In this document: in pieces, positions 52,890 to 61,068 of the stretch
Position numbering within the stretch: position 1 is the stretch's first letter
Layout: the number at the start of each line of letters is the position of its first letter
Origin: Lentzea atacamensis
Lineage (GTDB): Bacteria > Actinomycetota > Actinomycetes > Mycobacteriales > Pseudonocardiaceae
Direction: 5' to 3'
DNA: 64,000 bases
Assembly: GCF_003269295.1 (NCBI RefSeq)
Contig: NZ_QLTT01000005.1
Coordinates: 124,001 to 188,000, forward strand
Notes under the pieces: generated by a model
Databases searched by the model: none
Told to the model about the DNA's origin: nothing
The model's input: only the letters and a program-made list of their open reading frames with translations
Translations under genes and position numbers: made by a program

Positions 52890-53535
52890 CGTCCAGGCAG
52901 CAGCGGACGAACTCCGCCGCCGCCTCACCGGCGTCCGGCAGCCAGGCGACGCCGACCTCGCTGGGACTGATGCCGGTCACCGGTACGCAGTCCACGATCT
53001 CGTCCCGGTGAGCCAGCGGATGAGCGGAAGACAAGGCCACGCAACGAGGTTCGGTGAACAACGACCGGACACCGAACGCATCCTGGCCGGGGAAGGGCAA
53101 CCGCAGCAACGCGACGGGCACCTCGGCGCTGGCGAGGCCCGCGGTCGCGTCCGTCCACGACGCCTGCCGCAGGTCGACCCGCCAGTCCGGCCTGCGTCGC
53201 GCGAAGGCGGCGACGATGTCCGGCGTGGCCTCGTTCGCCGCACCGGCCAGGAAACCGACGCGCAGCACACGCGCGGCGCTCCTGGTGTCGCGCACCGCGG
53301 TGTCCCAGTCGGCGAGCACCGGTGGCACCCGCGCGGCGAGGGTGTGGCCGGCCTCGGTGAGCGTCATACCGGTGCTGGACCTGGTGAAGAGCCGCACGCC
53401 CAACTGCGATTCCAGGTGCTTCAGCTGCTTTGTGAGCGATGGTTGTGACACGAAGAGCCGATGCGCCGCGCGCGTGAGGTTGCCCTCCTCGGCGATGGCG
53501 GCGAAGTACCGCAGCAGTCTCGTGTCCACGTCCAT
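52852..53535 (-). CDS. LysR-family regulator, short effector domain
   Basis: A 227-residue protein from ATG 53535. The N-terminal helix-turn-helix is complete (RYFAAIAEEGNLTRAAHRLFVSQPSLTKQLKHLE). The effector domain is shorter than the usual 200 residues: after HRDEIVDCVPVTGISPSE it runs straight to a short C-terminus, so about 60-70 residues of the family are missing. Either a natural short type or a decayed copy. No divergent target gene remains next to it. Confidence 0.8.
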   Translation of the reverse strand: MDVDTRLLRYFAAIAEEGNLTRAAHRLFVSQPSLTKQLKHLESQLGVRLFTRSSTGMTLTEAGHTLAARVPPVLADWDTAVRDTRSAARVLRVGFLAGAANEATPDIVAAFARRRPDWRVDLRQASWTDATAGLASAEVPVALLRLPFPGQDAFGVRSLFTEPRCVALSSAHPLAHRDEIVDCVPVTGISPSEVGVAWLPDAGEAAAEFVRCCLDVTQSRRTGCGTR

Positions 53536-53565
53536 GCCGTCAGGTTATGGAGATGGACATCAACC

Positions 53566-54129
53566 TCAGGTGAGCACACGAGAGAGTTGGTGATCTACCA
53601 AGTCTTCCGCGGCTTCCGGCGTGACCTGACCTATCAGCACCTGAAGCATCAGGCCGTCGACGAACGCCAGCAACGCCATCGCGTCCCGCTTCGGATCACC
53701 GCCGGGACGCACCGCGGTGATCATCCCCGCCAGCCACGCCACCATCTGCTCGTTGCCCTCGTGCAACGGCACTCCGAGACGCGGCTCGACCACGGCCTGC
53801 GCCAGGAATGCCGCGAGCACCGGGGCCTCCGCGCGGGCGTCGGGACTCAGGGGCAGGAGCTCGAGCAGGATCGCGCGCAGGTACTTCGCGGGGTCGTCCG
53901 AGTGCACCGCGCCCAGCCGGGCAGCCACGCGTTCGCTGATCAGGTCGAACGCGAACATCAGCATCTCGTCCACGGTCGCGAAGTAGTGCTGGACGCGCCC
54001 CATGGACACGCCCGCCTCCGCGGCCACGTGACGCAGGCTCACGGCGTTCAGGCCTCGTGCGGCGATCACCCGGCACACGGCGTCGCCGATCTGGCGGCGG
54101 CGTTCGTCGTGGTCTACCTGCTTGGGCAT
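53566..54129 (-). CDS. TetR-family regulator
   Basis: A 187-residue protein from ATG 54129. The helix-turn-helix SLRHVAAEAGVSMGRVQHYFATVDEML is typical, and the C-terminal domain resembles the TetR_C_6 type. Two palindromic operators lie in the 86-base gap to the divergent methyltransferase gene, so it probably represses that gene and itself. Confidence 0.9.
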   Translation of the reverse strand: MPKQVDHDERRRQIGDAVCRVIAARGLNAVSLRHVAAEAGVSMGRVQHYFATVDEMLMFAFDLISERVAARLGAVHSDDPAKYLRAILLELLPLSPDARAEAPVLAAFLAQAVVEPRLGVPLHEGNEQMVAWLAGMITAVRPGGDPKRDAMALLAFVDGLMLQVLIGQVTPEAAEDLVDHQLSRVLT

Positions 54130-54139
54130 GCGGCATCTC

Positions 54140-54194
54140 CAATGCGATCGCATTGCATCCTACGCACAACCTGTTTTACGATGCGTTCGCATTG
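54140..54194. promoter_or_regulatory. Two TetR operators between divergent genes
   Basis: CAATGCGATCGCATTG (54140-54155) is a perfect 16-base palindrome. CGATGCGTTCGCATTG (54179-54194) differs from it at two positions. Spacing is 39 bases. One site is close to each gene. Confidence 0.85.
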
Positions 54195-54215
54195 CAAAAA
54201 CGTCAGGGGGACGTC

Positions 54216-54854
54216 ATGCAGCTCTGGGACTTCGCCGCACTCACCTACTACCGCGTGCTCGACCGGTTCGCAGGGACGCTCAACACGCTCGCGGTCGACA
54301 AGCTCGAGCTGGAGCCCGGCGAGGCCGTGCCCGACATCGGGTGCGGGACCGGGGCGTCGATCCCCGCACTCGTGGAAGCCGTTGGGCCGCAAGGACGTGT
54401 GGTCGCGATGGACTTCAGCCCGCGCATGGTGGCCATCGCCAGGAGACGGGCCGCGAAGTGGCCGAACGTCGAGGTGCGCCTGGCCGACGCGTGCACCACC
54501 GACCACGGAGCCGGGGAGTTCGACGCGGCGGTGGCGCTCGGGGCGTTCAGCGCGATGCCCGACGTGCCGGCAGCGATCGCGAACGCGGCCGACGCGCTGC
54601 GGCCGGGCGGGCGGTTGTTCGTGTTCGACGTGCGGCTGGCAAAGAAGACGCGGACTACCCGGTTCCTGCGGGCGGCCTACCGGAGGATCGCCGGGTTCAC
54701 CGGCGCCGACGTCGTCGAGGAGCTTCGGAACGTGTTCGAGCGCGTGGAACCGGTGTTCCGGATCGAAGGTGACACCACGACGGTGGTCATGGCCAGGAAG
54801 CTCACGGATACGGCCACGGGTTCGGCGTGCACACCTTGCCGTCCTTCGGGATGA
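54216..54854 (+). CDS. Class I SAM-dependent methyltransferase
   Basis: A 212-residue protein from ATG 54216 with AGGGGG at 54205-54210. The SAM-binding motif is DIGCGTGASIPALVEAVG (about residues 36-53), followed by VVAMDFSPRMV and LRPGGRLFVFDV, the order seen in UbiE-like methyltransferases. Substrate unknown. Controlled by the divergent TetR protein. The last 53 bases overlap the convergent DUF3152 gene. Confidence 0.88.
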   Translation: MQLWDFAALTYYRVLDRFAGTLNTLAVDKLELEPGEAVPDIGCGTGASIPALVEAVGPQGRVVAMDFSPRMVAIARRRAAKWPNVEVRLADACTTDHGAGEFDAAVALGAFSAMPDVPAAIANAADALRPGGRLFVFDVRLAKKTRTTRFLRAAYRRIAGFTGADVVEELRNVFERVEPVFRIEGDTTTVVMARKLTDTATGSACTPCRPSG

Positions 54855-55605
54855 CCGCGCCCTGGGGAACACCGTTGGTGATGTGGACGATCTCGTCGTT
54901 GGACACGCTGAACGTCTGCTGCATCATCACCGGAGCGGGGGCACCCGAAACCTCGCAGGCGCGGTGGCCCTGGCCGAAAGCGTGGCCGGTTTCGTGGTTG
55001 ACCACGTACTGGCGGTACGAGGTCAGGTCCGGGAGGAACGCGACGGCTCCGCGGAACCAGCGGGCTGCGCTGAGGAAGACGAGGCCGCCCTCCCGGCACG
55101 AGACGTCGACCGGGATCTCGTAGCCGCACACGGCACGCGCCGTCTGCTGCGAGGTCAGCCTGATCCGCAGCGAGGCGGGGCCGGAGACGCGTTGGACCGA
55201 ACGGGCGCCGCGCGCCGTCCAGCCGCGCGGGTCGGCGAGAGTCGCGTCCACGAAGGACGCGAAGGCCTGTTCGTCGACGGTGATGCCGTCCTCGACCTCG
55301 ACGGCGTAGGTGCGCAGCGGGCCCGTGCCGACGACCGGACCCGATCCCGGTACCACGTGGAACGTGCCGGTGCCCGACACCGGGTATTCCGGGCCGTCGG
55401 GCAGCTCCGAACTGGACGTGTAGACACGAGGTGGCGGGGCCGCGGAGGAAGGTGGGGCCGGAGAAGACGGGGCCGCAGAAGAAGGTGTGACGGAGGACGG
55501 CGTTGTGGCCGGGGCGGCCGCTGGGGACGTTTCGCCTGCCAGTTGGGATGTCGTGAGCAACAGCGCGGTCAGTGCCGTCGCCCCCAGGACCAGGTGCACC
55601 TTCAT
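54802..55605 (-). CDS. DUF3152 secreted zincin-like protein
   Basis: A 267-residue protein from ATG 55605. It has an N-terminal signal (about 1-25), a Thr/Ser/Pro/Ala linker (about 28-60), and then a DUF3152 domain with HETGHAFGQGH (about 206-216), the HExxHxxGxxH zinc motif of metallopeptidases. Paired cysteines suggest disulfides. It is likely a surface or secreted protease-like protein; proteolysis has not been shown for most members as far as I know. Confidence 0.87.
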   Translation of the reverse strand: MKVHLVLGATALTALLLTTSQLAGETSPAAAPATTPSSVTPSSAAPSSPAPPSSAAPPPRVYTSSSELPDGPEYPVSGTGTFHVVPGSGPVVGTGPLRTYAVEVEDGITVDEQAFASFVDATLADPRGWTARGARSVQRVSGPASLRIRLTSQQTARAVCGYEIPVDVSCREGGLVFLSAARWFRGAVAFLPDLTSYRQYVVNHETGHAFGQGHRACEVSGAPAPVMMQQTFSVSNDEIVHITNGVPQGAVIPKDGKVCTPNPWPYP

Positions 55606-55684
55606 GACGACAAGCCTCGCCGGAACTGATGAAGAACCTGTTTACGTTCCGCTTGACTGTCGTGAAGGACTGCATACTGCAGTG

Positions 55685-56350
55685 GTGTGTGCCCACATCC
55701 TCGTCGCCGAGGACAACGTTCACCAGGCGGAGCTCGTGCGCCGGTACCTCGAGCACGACGGGCATTCGGTGGTGGTCGTGCACGACGGCCGGGCGGCGAT
55801 CGACGAGACGCGGCGGCGGAACCCCGACCTGCTGGTGCTGGACGTGATGATGCCGCTGGTGGACGGCATCGACGTGATGCGCGCCATCAGGACCGAGTCG
55901 GACGTGCCGATCGTGCTGCTGACCGCACGGTCCACTGAGGACGACGTGCTGCTCGGGTTCGACCTGGGGGCGGACGACTACATCACCAAGCCGTTCCGGC
56001 CGCGGCAGATGGTGGCGCGGGTGCGGACGATCCTGCGGCGCACCGGGCGGGCGCGCGAAACCAGCGCGACCGTGCTCAAGGTCGGCGACCTGACCATCGA
56101 CCCCGTCCGGCACGAGGTGCACATCAAGGACGAGCTCATCAGCCTCACGCCCGCGGAGTTCCGGTTGCTCGCGAAGATGGCAGCGCAGCCGCAGCGGGTG
56201 TTCACGCGGGAGCAGTTGCTGGAGGACGGGTTCATCACGGCACGCACGGTCGACGTGCACATGATGAAGCTGCGGCGCAAGATCGAACAGGATCCGCGCC
56301 GGCCCGAGCGGCTGCTGACGGTCTACGGGATCGGGTACAAGCTCGCATGA
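55685..56350 (+). CDS. OmpR/PhoB-type response regulator
   Basis: A 221-residue protein. GTG 55685 is six bases after CATACT (55673-55678), consistent with a leaderless start; GTG 55682 is the alternative. Receiver domain: Glu9-Asp10, phospho-acceptor Asp53 (LDVMMP), Thr in LLTAR and Lys in ITKPF. The C-terminal winged helix (LTPAEFRLLAKMAAQPQRVFTREQLL; VDVHMMKLRRKIE) binds DNA. Overlaps the kinase gene by ATGA. Confidence 0.94.
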   Translation: MCAHILVAEDNVHQAELVRRYLEHDGHSVVVVHDGRAAIDETRRRNPDLLVLDVMMPLVDGIDVMRAIRTESDVPIVLLTARSTEDDVLLGFDLGADDYITKPFRPRQMVARVRTILRRTGRARETSATVLKVGDLTIDPVRHEVHIKDELISLTPAEFRLLAKMAAQPQRVFTREQLLEDGFITARTVDVHMMKLRRKIEQDPRRPERLLTVYGIGYKLA

Positions 56351-58068
56351 AAAGCCTGCTGGTCCGGTTCTTCCTGTTCTCGCTGGTGATCGCGGCGTGT
56401 TCGATCGCGGTCACGGCGTGGCTCGCAAGCCAGGCGACGACCGGCACGATCCGCCAGCAGCAGGGTGAGGCGCTCGAGACGGACGCGCAGATCTTCGACG
56501 AGGTGCTGAAGTACGCGGCTACGCACGACAGCTGGGCGGGCGCACAGTCCGAAATGGACAGAATCGCGCGACAGCACGGCCGCCGCATCGCGCTGACCGA
56601 CCACAACGGCAAGAAGCTCGTGGACACCGGCGACGCGAGCTCGCCACAGCTGCCCATCACTCCCAAGGCGATCGTCGACCCGCTCAACGTCAACGGCAAG
56701 ATCGACCCGAGGGCGGTCGGGCCGTTCAAGCTCACCGACGAGGAGCACGACAAGCTGCACGCCTACGCCACGCAACTCTCCTCGTGCAACCCGCACATCA
56801 AGATCGTGGAGGCGCCCAACGGGCGGCCGCGGCTCTCCAACGACGAACCCGGCCGGCCCTCGTTGTGGGAGGACTGCGAGGTGGGCAACCGGCTTTACAC
56901 GCTCACGGCGACGGAGACCGCCGCGTACAGGGAGCTGCAGACGCTGTTCTCGGAGTGCCTCGCCACGCTGCCGGGAGACCCGCAGATCCTGAGCAAGAGG
57001 CCGCCCCAGGTGACGTTCGACTGGGAGATCACGACGGTCCGCGACTCCTCGCCGGAGGTGGGCGCGTGCATCGAGACCGCGCGGCGCACGCAGCTGGAGC
57101 CGTACGTCGCCGACCAGGCCCAGCTGTTCCTCACCCCGCTGGCCGGTGAGGAGCCGAGGTCGATCGACCTGTCGACGACCGGCGTCACGCGGATCACGCT
57201 GGTGGCACTGGGAATCCTCGCGCTGGCGGGGTTCGCGTCGTGGATCACCGCGACGCAGCTGGTGCGGCCGATCCGCGCGCTCACCGCCGCCACCAAGCGC
57301 ACCGCGGAGGGCGACCGCACCGCGCGGGTGGACGGCGGCGCGGGCGAGATCGGTGAGCTGGCCAAGTCGTTCAACGCGATGTCCGAGAAGCTCGCCGAGA
57401 CCGAACGGCAGCGGCAGGTGTTGGTCAGCGACGTCGCGCACGAGCTGCGCACTCCGCTGGGCAACATCACCGGCTGGCTGGAGGCGACGCAGGACGGGCT
57501 GGCGGAACCCGACCCCCACCTGATCGACATGCTGCTGGAGGAGTCCCTTCTGCTGCAACGACTCGTGGACGACCTGCACGACCTGGCGCAGGCCGACGCC
57601 GGCACGCTCAAGCTCCACCGGGAACCGATCGCGCTGGACGACGTCGTGGACCAGGTCGTCAACGCGCAGCAGAACCGCGAGATCCTGCTGCGCGCCGAAA
57701 CCACGCCGGTGCACCTCACCGCGGATCCGGTGCGGCTGCGGCAGGCGCTCGGCAACCTCGTCGCGAACGCCGTCCGCTACACCCCACCCCGCGGCGAGGT
57801 CGTCGTGAAGCTGTTCCAGGTCAAGGACAGCGCGGTGCTCGAAGTCGCCGACACCGGCAGCGGCATCGCACCGGACGACCTGCCGCACGTGTTCGACCGG
57901 TTCTGGCGCGCGGACAAGTCCCGCAGCCGCACCACGGGCGGCAGCGGGCTCGGCCTCGCGATCACCCGGCACCTCGTGGAAGCCCACGGCGGCACGGTGT
58001 CGGTGACCAGCGAGCTCGGTGAGGGCTCGGTGTTCCGCATCGAACTGCCGCTCAGCCACCAGCGGTGA
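56347..58068 (+). CDS. Sensor histidine kinase
   Basis: A 573-residue protein from ATG 56347. Membrane span 1 is near 7-28 and span 2 near 281-303, enclosing a 250-residue external sensor with four cysteines (about 147, 177, 204, 241) that could form two disulfides. Then HAMP (about 303-355), the phospho-acceptor His365 in SDVAHELRTPLGN, and the ATPase domain with NLVANAVRYTPP, DTGSGI and GGSGLGLAI. The cognate regulator is the overlapping upstream gene. The signal is unknown. Confidence 0.94.
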   Translation: MKSLLVRFFLFSLVIAACSIAVTAWLASQATTGTIRQQQGEALETDAQIFDEVLKYAATHDSWAGAQSEMDRIARQHGRRIALTDHNGKKLVDTGDASSPQLPITPKAIVDPLNVNGKIDPRAVGPFKLTDEEHDKLHAYATQLSSCNPHIKIVEAPNGRPRLSNDEPGRPSLWEDCEVGNRLYTLTATETAAYRELQTLFSECLATLPGDPQILSKRPPQVTFDWEITTVRDSSPEVGACIETARRTQLEPYVADQAQLFLTPLAGEEPRSIDLSTTGVTRITLVALGILALAGFASWITATQLVRPIRALTAATKRTAEGDRTARVDGGAGEIGELAKSFNAMSEKLAETERQRQVLVSDVAHELRTPLGNITGWLEATQDGLAEPDPHLIDMLLEESLLLQRLVDDLHDLAQADAGTLKLHREPIALDDVVDQVVNAQQNREILLRAETTPVHLTADPVRLRQALGNLVANAVRYTPPRGEVVVKLFQVKDSAVLEVADTGSGIAPDDLPHVFDRFWRADKSRSRTTGGSGLGLAITRHLVEAHGGTVSVTSELGEGSVFRIELPLSHQR

Positions 58069-58858
58069 TCAGGTCCATGTTGATCATTCCGGCGGCCTGG
58101 GCACCCTGCGCGGCGGCGACGATCACGATCGCGGCCGGGTCGGTGACGTTGCCCGCCGCGTAGACGCCGGGCACGCTCGTGCGGCCCTTGTCGTCCGTGC
58201 GCACGAACGGGCCGACCATCGTCTCCTCGGTCTCGGCGCCCAACGCCAGCAGGAACTCGTCGCGCGGTTTGACCGGCGCGGAGTAGACGAGCGCGTCGGC
58301 GGGGATGCGCCGCGAGCCGGAGATCACCGCGACCAGGCGGTCGTCCTCCACCTCGATGCCGTCCACCGACGGAACGTGCGTGACGTCGTCCGACCACTGC
58401 CGGACCAGCGCGACCTTCATCTCCTCGCCGAACACCACGAGCCGCTGGTCGCGGACCTCGTAGCCGTGGCAGTACGGGCAGCTGAAGACGTCGCGGCCCC
58501 AGCGGTCCCGCAGCAGGTCCGGCACCTCGTCGACCAGGCCCGTCGCGAACAGCAACCGCTTCGCGTGCACGGTTCGCCCGGTCAGCTCGACCGCGAACCC
58601 GTCATCGAGCTTCGCGACACCGCGGACCGTGTCGTTGACGATCTCTCCGCCGTAGCCCTCGACCTCGGCCCGACCGTGCTTGAGCAGGTCCAACGGCGAG
58701 AGCCCGTCACGAGAGAGGTAGTTGTGCATGTGCGCGGCCGGCTTGTTGCGCGGCTCGGCACCGTCGACCACGAGCACGCTCCGGCGTGCCCTGGTCAGCA
58801 TCAGAGCGGCACTCAGCCCGGCCGCTCCCCCACCGATGATCACCACTTCGTAGTCCAT
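58052..58858 (-). CDS. Thioredoxin-reductase-like FAD oxidoreductase, shortened NADPH domain
   Basis: A 268-residue protein from ATG 58858. FAD-binding parts are intact (VVIIGGGAAGLSAALMLTRARRSVLVVDG at the start; TSVPGVYAAGNVTDP near the end), and the redox pair is CPYC (about residue 130). The nucleotide domain is shorter than in relatives of about 300 residues: VVFGEEMKVALVRQW lacks the GxGxxG/A loop and the following strand region is missing. It may use a donor other than NADPH. It is divergent from an XRE-cupin regulator with a shared operator, and overlaps the kinase end by 17 bases. Confidence 0.85.
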   Translation of the reverse strand: MDYEVVIIGGGAAGLSAALMLTRARRSVLVVDGAEPRNKPAAHMHNYLSRDGLSPLDLLKHGRAEVEGYGGEIVNDTVRGVAKLDDGFAVELTGRTVHAKRLLFATGLVDEVPDLLRDRWGRDVFSCPYCHGYEVRDQRLVVFGEEMKVALVRQWSDDVTHVPSVDGIEVEDDRLVAVISGSRRIPADALVYSAPVKPRDEFLLALGAETEETMVGPFVRTDDKGRTSVPGVYAAGNVTDPAAIVIVAAAQGAQAAGMINMDLITAGG

Positions 58859-58887
58859 GACTGAACTGTGCGGTCGACAGGACAGTT

Positions 58888-58907
58888 TTGGCAACGTAAG
58901 TTGCCAA
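58888..58907. promoter_or_regulatory. Operator between flavoprotein and XRE-cupin genes
   Basis: TTGGCAAC and GTTGCCAA flank GTAA in a perfect inverted repeat, one base before the ATG of the regulator. A further half site GGCAAC overlaps that start codon. Confidence 0.85.
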
Positions 58908-58908
58908 T

Positions 58909-59469
58909 ATGGCAACAACCGTGGGGCAGAGGCTCGCCGCGCTGCGAGCCGAGCACGACCTGACGCTGGCCGCGTTGTCCGAGATGACAGGCATCTCGAA
59001 GTCGACGCTGTCCCGGCTGGAGACCGACCAGCGCAAGCCGACGCTGGAGCTGCTGCTGCCGTTGTCGCGGACCTACCAGGTCTCGCTGGACGACCTCGTC
59101 GGCGCGCCGGAGGTCGGTGACCCACGCGTGGTGATGAAGCCGCGCGAGCTCGCGCACGGACGGGTCGGCATCCCGCTGACCAGGTCGATCGGGCCGCTGC
59201 AGGCGTGGAAGATGATCATCAAGGACCCGGTGCTGCACGAGCCGCGCGTGCACGAGGGCTACGAGTGGTTCTACGTGCTGAGCGGGCGGATCCGGCTGCG
59301 GCTCGGCGACAAGGAGGTCGTGCTGCGCGCCGGCGAGGTCGCGGAGTTCGACTGCCGGCAGCCGCACTCGTTCAGCAGCGCGGACGGCAACCCCGCCGAG
59401 ATCATCAGCCTGTTCGGCAAGCAGGGAGAACGCATCCACACCCGCGCGGCGCCGCCGAAGGGGCCATAG
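58909..59469 (+). CDS. XRE-family regulator with cupin domain
   Basis: A 186-residue protein from ATG 58909. N-terminal helix-turn-helix (LRAEHDLTLAALSEMTGISKSTLSRLE) and C-terminal cupin (about 105-175; HEGYEWFYVLSGRIRLRLGDKEVVLRAGEVAEFDCRQPHSF). This type often sits next to a flavoprotein oxidoreductase that it controls, as here. The start lies next to the operator, so it is probably self-repressing. Confidence 0.92.
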   Translation: MATTVGQRLAALRAEHDLTLAALSEMTGISKSTLSRLETDQRKPTLELLLPLSRTYQVSLDDLVGAPEVGDPRVVMKPRELAHGRVGIPLTRSIGPLQAWKMIIKDPVLHEPRVHEGYEWFYVLSGRIRLRLGDKEVVLRAGEVAEFDCRQPHSFSSADGNPAEIISLFGKQGERIHTRAAPPKGP

Positions 59470-59476
59470 TGGAGCC

Positions 59477-59746
59477 ATGTGCCGAAACATCCGGGTGCTC
59501 CACAACTTCGAACCGCCGGCGACCCCCGACGAGGTGCAGGCCGCGGCGCTGCAGTACGTGCGGAAGGTGAGCGGGGCGGCGAAACCGTCGGCGGCCAACC
59601 AGGCCGCGTTCGACAAGGCGGTCGCGGCGGTGGCGGCGGCCACCCAGGAGCTGCTCGACGCGCTGGTGACGACGGCACCGCCGAAGGACCGTGAGGTCGA
59701 GGCGGCGAAGGCCAAGGCGAGGGCCGCGGAGCGGTACGGGCGCTAG
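59477..59746 (+). CDS. DUF2277 family protein
   Basis: An 89-residue protein from ATG 59477. It starts MCRNIRVLHNFEPPATPDEV and ends with a long helix, the conserved pattern of DUF2277. A CATAGT motif six bases before the start, overlapping the preceding stop, suggests a leaderless message. Function of the family unknown; the conserved Cys2 is notable. Its stop overlaps the convergent gene by four bases. Confidence 0.9.
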   Translation: MCRNIRVLHNFEPPATPDEVQAAALQYVRKVSGAAKPSAANQAAFDKAVAAVAAATQELLDALVTTAPPKDREVEAAKAKARAAERYGR

Positions 59747-60000
59747 TTCCGGACGCGGGTGTCCAGGTACATGCAGATCAGCTTGGCCGCGACGCCCGCG
59801 GAGCCGACGATGAAGGCCTGGTCGGGACCGAGCGTGAGGGCGATGGTCCACAGCAGCAGCGCGATCAGCACGAGGATGACCGTCACCTGCACGGCGTGCG
59901 GCCACTGGGCGAGGTGGACGAGCCACCTCGTCGGCTGCCTCGGCTGCGGAACCTCCACGTCACCCGCACTATCGGGTGAACGCTCCGCCTTGACCGCCAT
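59743..60000 (-). CDS. Small two-span membrane protein
   Basis: An 85-residue protein from ATG 60000. Residues 1-25 are polar, followed by two hydrophobic spans (about 35-57 and 62-78). No motif recognised. Confidence 0.7.
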   Translation of the reverse strand: MAVKAERSPDSAGDVEVPQPRQPTRWLVHLAQWPHAVQVTVILVLIALLLWTIALTLGPDQAFIVGSAGVAAKLICMYLDTRVRN

Positions 60001-60314
60001 CTCTCTCCTCGCTCCGTTTACTCCTGCTGGACCTATTCTCCTTAGTTGATCTTCTACGGAGTGTTACTTCCGCTTGTCGTGCGGTGAGCGTTGCGTGAGC
60101 ATCGCCGAACGGCAGACGAACGGTCATCGACGTGATCGGTTGCCGGTCCGTCACCGTCCGTTTACAGAATGAGGTCCACGTCGCAACTTTGTGTGCCACC
60201 CAATCGGGTAATCGTTCTACCCTGCGTAATCGTTACACCGTTCGGAGTAGCACCGTTTTTGTCAGACCCCTCGGATAACGTCGGGTGAAGAGAGCGGTAC
60301 GAGGGGAGAAAACG
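60001..60314. other. Intergenic region with 18-bp-spaced direct repeats
   Basis: No gene is supported. GTAATCGTT occurs at 60208-60216 and again at 60226-60234, an 18-base period that suggests a regulator bound on one face of the helix upstream of the gene at 60315. The stretch is less GC-rich than average. Confidence 0.45.
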
Positions 60315-60965
60315 TTGCCGGACAACAACGTCAGCGTCACCGCACTGTCGTTCACCGAGTACGTCATGAGCGGCCAGCGTGGACGCATCAACATCGTGTC
60401 GGAACAGCGGGGGATGTATCTGACCGACGACCCCAAGGTGTGCGGGTTCTACAACCCGATCCGCGACGCCATGCGACGAGCGGTCAACTCGACCGAACCT
60501 GAACTGGAGCTGAAGAAGGCGATTCTGGGCGCGAACAGGACCGGACAGCCGCGCGCGTTCGAGGAGATCGCGGACGGGTTCCTGCCCTGGCTGGCGTCGT
60601 TCAAGGCCACCGGGGTGCCGGTCGAACCGGCGACCTACCGGGTCGGCGACCTCACGCTGAAGGTCCGCCCGCACCTGGGGCTGCGCAAGAAGGACGGCTC
60701 CACCTACGCGGTGCTCGTGCACACCAAGGAGGTGCCGCTGACCAGGGAGGCCGCGAACGTCGGGCTGCGGATCCTGCAGCACACCATCTCCGACACGCTG
60801 CCGGGGGCCACACCGATGGTGCTCGACGCGCGGCGCGGCAAGGCCTACCAGATGCCGGTGCGGACGAACCTGGGGAAGCTCGACGTGCTGATCGCCGCCG
60901 AGGCGATGGGCTACGTGACGCACTGGCAGCTGTCCGGCCTGTTCGAGTCGGTCCGGGCGGTGTAG
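60315..60965 (+). CDS. Conserved hypothetical protein
   Basis: A 216-residue soluble protein. TTG 60315 has a well-placed GGGGAG (60303-60308); GTG 60285 in frame is the alternative. It has no signal, membrane span or motif that I recognise. Conserved-looking parts are GRINIVSEQRGMYLTDDPKVCGFYNPI and LKVRPHLGLRKKDGSTYAVLVHTKE. The spaced repeats upstream suggest regulated expression. Confidence 0.7.
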   Translation: MPDNNVSVTALSFTEYVMSGQRGRINIVSEQRGMYLTDDPKVCGFYNPIRDAMRRAVNSTEPELELKKAILGANRTGQPRAFEEIADGFLPWLASFKATGVPVEPATYRVGDLTLKVRPHLGLRKKDGSTYAVLVHTKEVPLTREAANVGLRILQHTISDTLPGATPMVLDARRGKAYQMPVRTNLGKLDVLIAAEAMGYVTHWQLSGLFESVRAV

Positions 60966-60975
60966 GGGAACGGGT

Positions 60976-61006
60976 GACGCGGCCCGTCTGGGGGTCGGGC
61001 CGCGTC
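60976..61006. terminator. Hairpin terminator
   Basis: Perfect 11-base arms GACGCGGCCCG (60976-60986) and CGGGCCGCGTC (60996-61006), just past the hypothetical gene stop. Confidence 0.8.
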
Positions 61007-61068
61007 CCCCGTTCTGCCGGGGGCAGAGTCGTCGGCGCAGGCGGACGGACTGAGGCAGTCTCGGGGAC

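Noticed and set aside
53461-55629. Plus-strand frame of 722 codons across several genes
   Set aside because: It runs across a TetR gene, a methyltransferase and a DUF3152 gene in the wrong frames; no domain in its translation.
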